A stretch of DNA of 64,000 bases from Paraphysomonas bandaiensis (taxonomy: Eukaryota > Chrysophyceae). Both the position numbers and the translations under genes were made by a program. Shown here in pieces: positions 60,109 through 64,000 of the stretch. Location of the stretch: NCBI GenBank assembly GCA_965644295.1, contig CBFFRP010000133.1:186001-250000 (forward strand), written 5' to 3'. Within the stretch, counting starts at the first letter, position 1, and every line of letters starts with the position of its first letter. The notes below the pieces were generated by a model, which searched no databases, was not told the origin of the DNA, and saw only the letters and a list, made by a program, of their open reading frames with translations.

Positions 60109-60463
60109 AGGGCCTGATAACCATTAATGGTAATGCCATTATAATTTCCGGGACATTTTTCATTAATGCCATTATAATTTTCGCATAGCCAATATCATCC
60201 TCTCTATTGTTGCAATCGCTGTGAGAACATAGACTTATAGTTATATATCATACATGGACATATATATTTCACGTTACAGTTAAGATATTAATGGAATTTT
60301 TGGCCGGCCCGCCCATCAATATAATGTTACCAAACTCTACTCTCACTTCTATTTAACCCTGTATTTGCGTCATTACACTAAGGTACCGTTCATGAACCAT
60401 GCTTTAATAATCTAGATTACGTTTTGATGGAAATTACATTACTATTAACAAATAGATATGGCA
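60109..60463. other. Intergenic, 3' flank of the AMACR-like gene
   Basis: No gene seen. A short repeat, CATTA..GCCATTATAATTT, occurs twice (about 60122-60151 and 60160-60180). Confidence 0.4.
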
Positions 60464-61939
60464 CTAAAATCCCGTAGCGGTCTTACCATTATAGAAACGG
60501 GTCAACATGAATGCCGTAGTTTTGCGCTTCAACGAATAAAAGATATTTTTGTACAAAGGAAACATCGTTTTAATTTCATTATCTGAGAAGCCAGCGGCTT
60601 TCAAGACATCGATATTATGTTCACCGGGATACGCCGCACGAGATAACAAAGTAGATGGATGATTGCTCATTCGTGGTCCCAGCACAACCTGCGGTGGTAG
60701 ATTTTGTTTGTCGGGGTCAGAGTGACGCAGAAAGACATCACGTGCTTTGTGTTGGGGATGACTAGGTAGTTCCTTAATATCAAGAATGGGCTCTATGCAG
60801 GCATCGCACTCATTAGCAATGGCAACCCATTCATCGTACGTTTTGCTTCTAAAAAATTCAGCTGTTTGCTCTTTTGTTGCATTCATAAGATGTCGAGCAT
60901 TTACATGTTCGCATAGTCTCTTCCAGAAATGTGGCTCTAGTGCCCCTACGGACATGTGCTTTCCGTCTGCAGTGGTGTATATGTTGTAGTTACACAGCCC
61001 ACCATCCAGGTGCCCTGTTCCTCTTGTCTGATTAGCACCAGCAATGGACTGTGACAAAGCGTTGATACCCAGCACCATCGCAGATTCACACAACGATATG
61101 TCAACGAACTGACCCAGTCCAGTTCGATATCTCTCAAGTAGTGCGGCTTGAATTCCAATTACTCCCTGCTCGAGAAATAAGGGGATTATCAAGGTTACAC
61201 GCGATAAAACGTAGAAAAATACAAACGCAAGTGTAAAAAGCATGATATTATCCTATACTACACAGGCTTATATATGAATAGGAACATTATAGGACATTTC
61301 TATATAACACCTGCAGGGCCCCGGCAATATCAGCCCCTTGGAAACCAGGTAAGGGTGGCACGTCACCTTCACTCCCACTAATACCTAACAAACCGGCTAA
61401 AGCCATGTAATTCACATCATGGCCGGCACGCCTACGCGCTATATCAGAACAATCAAGCAGGAACACTGTCTATATCTCTACATTGCTAGTGGTCCGGTGG
61501 AGCCGTATCCTGACAAACTACAGTAAATAAGACCAGCGTTATCCTTCTTGAGCTCATCATATCCAAGACCCAGTCGATCCATAACACCGGGCCTGTTCCC
61601 TTCGACCAGAATATCATAAGAAAGGGCTATCCGACGCAGCGCATCTCTCTGTCTCTCGTTCTTGAGGTCCAGCACAATGTTCTTCTTATGCGCATTAACA
61701 GCCTCAAAAAAAGCCCCATGCTGAACATTATTTTCATATCTGCACACAAAAAGATCACATTCATAGCAGCTTGTTGCATGTCCATACTTTATTAACGGGG
61801 GGATGAAGCGAGCATAGTCCCCTTCAGGTGACTCCACTTTAACAACATCTGCTCCCAAACGAACCAGAAGATGCGTACACAGAGGACCCGGTAATAAGCG
61901 GGTTAAATCGAGTACTTTGATACCGGCTAAGGGTCCCAT
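60464..61939 (-). CDS. Alpha-methylacyl-CoA racemase-like (CoA-transferase family III)
   Basis: Four exons (61939-61788, 61739-61482, 61431-61311, 61165-60464) join in frame to 410 residues, near the family norm of about 380. The enzyme interconverts (R)- and (S)-2-methylacyl-CoA so that branched fatty acids can enter beta-oxidation, in peroxisomes and/or mitochondria. Landmarks are MGPLAGIKVLDLTRLLPGP at the start, VVKVESPEGD, NAHKKNIVLDLKN, EGNRPGVMDRLGLGYDEL, GHDVNYMALAGLLG with the family's catalytic-region His/Asp, and YTTADGKHMSVGALEPHFW. The exon 3 acceptor (GCGTAG) was picked because the nearer AG gives a stop. An upstream in-frame ATG at 62077 would add a basic, hydrophobic leader that could target mitochondria. 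The C-terminus lacks an SKL-type peroxisome signal. Confidence 0.93.
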
Positions 61940-62270
61940 GAAGCGTATGGAGAGAAGACGCCGATGAGGTAGAGCAGAAACTGTGCGTGCCGTGTATTTA
62001 AAATGCCTGCATAGGCGGATATATACACCACTGTATACAGTGCATATACAGTATAGGTATGCAGGTATACAGTGCATATACAGCAGCAGGGCAGTCCCAG
62101 AATCTAATTAGCATAATAGATACGCCTGGACAAACTGCACAGGAATCTACCGTATACCGGTATACCGTACAGCCGTATACTGACATATACTGATGACATG
62201 GTTGGTACAGTAGTCCGTGTACTTGTGTGTGTACATTCATCGGGCTACACTTACAACAAGCAACAACAAG
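61940..62270. promoter_or_regulatory. Upstream region of the AMACR-like gene, rich in GTATAC/ACAGTA words
   Basis: Densely packed with TATACAG, CAGTATA, GTATACCG and related palindromic words, including TACAGCAGCAG at 62079-62089. It ends with CATCGGGCTACAC (62239-62251), the reverse complement of a segment inside the adjoining 122-bp satellite unit. Confidence 0.4.
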
Positions 62271-64000
62271 CGTATGTCTGACTCATAATTGATGTCATTC
62301 TATTTGTTGAGGGCTCCATGATTGGTAGTGTATGTGTATATTTGTTGTTGTTTGCATGTGTGTATGTGTAGCCCGATGATTATTATAACAAGCGTATGTC
62401 TGACTCATAATTGATGTCATTCTATTTGTTGAGGGCTCCATGATTGGTAGTGTATGTGTATATTTGTTGTTGTTTGCATGTGTGTATGTGTAGCCCGATG
62501 ATTATTATAACAAGCGTATGTCTGACTCATAATTGATGTCATTCTATTTGTTGAGGGCTCCATGATTGGTAGTGTATGTGTATATTTGTTGTTGTTTGCA
62601 TGTGTGTATGTGTAGCCCGATGATTATTATAACAAGCGTATGTCTGACTCATAATTGATGTCATTCTATTTGTTGAGGGCTCCATGATTGGTAGTGTATG
62701 TGTATATTTGTTGTTGTTTGCATGTGTGTATGTGTAGCCCGATGATTATTATAACAAGCGTATGTCTGACTCATAATTGATGTCATTCTATTTGTTGAGG
62801 GCTCCATGATTGGTAGTGTATGTGTATATTTGTTGTTGTTTGCATGTGTGTATGTGTAGCCCGATGATTATTATAACAAGCGTATGTCTGACTCATAATT
62901 GATGTCATTCTATTTGTTGAGGGCTCCATGATTGGTAGTGTATGTGTATATTTGTTGTTGTTTGCATGTGTGTATGTGTAGCCCGATGATTATTATAACA
63001 AGCGTATGTCTGACTCATAATTGAAGTCATTCTATTTGTTGAGGGCTCCATGATTGGTAGTGTATGTGTATATTTGTTGTTGTTTGCATGTGTGTATGTG
63101 TAGCCCGATGATTATTATAACAAGCGTATGTCTGACTCATAATTGAAGTCATTCTATTTGTTGAGGGCTCCATGATTGGTAGTGTATGTGTATATTTGTT
63201 GTTGTTTGCATGTGTGTATGTGTAGCCCGATGATTATTATAACAAGCGTATGTCTGACTCATAATTGATGTCATTCTATTTGTTGAGGGCTCCATGATTG
63301 GTAGTGTATGTGTATATTTGTTGTTGTTTGCATGTGTGTATGTGTAGCCCGATGATTATTATAACAAGCGTATGTCTGACTCATAATTGATGTCATTCTA
63401 TTTGTTGAGGGCTCCATGATTGGTAGTGTATGTGTATATTTGTTGTTGTTTGCATGTGTGTATGTGTAGCCCGATGATTATTATAACAAGCGTATGTCTG
63501 ACTCATAATTGATGTCATTCTATTTGTTGAGGGCTCCATGATTGGTAGTGTATGTGTATATTTGTTGTTGTTTGCATGTGTGTATGTGTAGCCCGATGAT
63601 TATTATAACAAGCGTATGTCTGACTCATAATTGATGTCATTCTATTTGTTGAGGGCTCCATGATTGGTAGTGTATGTGTATATTTGTTGTTGTTTGCATG
63701 TGTGTATGTGTAGCCCGATGATTATTATAACAAGCGTATGTCTGACTCATAATTGATGTCATTCTATTTGTTGAGGGCTCCATGATTGGTAGTGTATGTG
63801 TATATTTGTTGTTGTTTGCATGTGTGTATGTGTAGCCCGATGATTATTATAACAAGCGTATGTCTGACTCATAATTGATGTCATTCTATTTGTTGAGGGC
63901 TCCATGATTGGTAGTGTATGTGTATATTTGTTGTTGTTTGCATGTGTGTATGTGTAGCCCGATGATTATTATAACAAGCGTATGTCTGACTCATAATTGA
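62271..64000. repeat. 122-bp tandem satellite, about 14 copies, open at the window edge
   Basis: The phrase CGTATGTCTGACTCATAATT recurs every 122 bp from 62271 to the end. The unit also contains GTTGAGGGCTCCATGATTGG, TTTGTTGTTGTTTGCATGTG and GTGTAGCCCGATGATTATT. Copies are almost identical. The clearest variant is TTGAAGTC for TTGATGTC in two neighbouring copies (about 63021 and 63143). No spacers or coding frames are present. The array continues beyond the window, so its size is unknown. Confidence 0.98.

Noticed and set aside
62271-64000. A CRISPR-like array
   Set aside because: The 122-bp units are contiguous with no unique spacers, in a eukaryotic context. It is satellite DNA.

Overview
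This window is nuclear DNA of an intron-rich microbial eukaryote using the standard code (TAA, TAG and TGA all end genes here). Most introns are very short (about 45-60 nt, GT..AG). Many genes are conserved eukaryotic endomembrane or signalling genes: a Ccz1-like Rab7-activator subunit, Rab6, MFSD1- and Spinster-like carriers, an apyrase, a UBLCP1-like phosphatase, an N-terminal methyltransferase, class I aldolase and an AMACR-like racemase. The four-repeat cyclic-nucleotide channel resembles types known from metazoans and their unicellular relatives, so a holozoan (for example ichthyosporean-like) protist is possible. The lineage cannot be fixed from sequence alone.

Layout. 0.1-3.1 kb: a decayed Ty1/copia retroelement and LTR-like sequence; an inverted piece of the same repeat lies at 34.65-35.1 kb. 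5.65-6.93 kb: aldolase (+). 7.16-8.01 kb: a hairpin and a long-TIR MITE. 8.56-13.3 kb: Ccz1-like gene (-). 13.68-16.6 kb: GT77/XEG113-like glycosyltransferase (+). 17.2-18.4 kb: protein with five TFSP motifs (-). 18.59-19.18 kb: (TACA)n microsatellite. 19.25-20.28 kb: LYR-ApaG fusion (+). 21.3-22.3 kb: UBLCP1-like (+). 23.6-32.3 kb: one 19-exon gene (-) for a 2,413-residue four-repeat CNG-type channel with C-terminal EF hands. 32.9-34.0 kb: NTMT-like methyltransferase (+). 35.9-36.7 kb: membrane protein with Ser/Pro/Arg tail (+). 37.4-39.2 kb: apyrase (-). 39.9-44.5 kb: 1,244-residue unknown protein (+). 45.1-46.5 kb: DFRP1/ZC3H15-like protein without zinc fingers (-). 47.1-48.7 kb: Spinster-like carrier (+). 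50.8-51.8 kb: Rab6 (+). 52.7-55.3 kb: MFSD1-like carrier (-). 55.7-56.9 kb: secreted subtilase (+). 57.5-58.9 kb: small TIR-bounded element. 60.5-61.9 kb: AMACR-like racemase (-). 62.27-64.0 kb: 122-bp satellite running off the window.

The headline is the channel. Nineteen exons join without a frame error across 8.7 kb into four successive units, each with membrane segments and a cyclic-nucleotide-binding region, followed by two EF hands. This is the pseudo-tetrameric plan of the sea-urchin sperm CNGK (tetraKCNG) channel. Here only repeats I and IV keep a K+-type filter (TVGFGD, SVGYGD); repeats II and III carry SAGTAD and YVVGDM. A second recurring signal is a short TACAGCAG(CAG)TA-like word upstream of many of the genes.

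Exon coordinates were read by eye and accepted only where splice sites, reading phase and family similarity agreed. Family names rest on remembered motifs, not on a database search.
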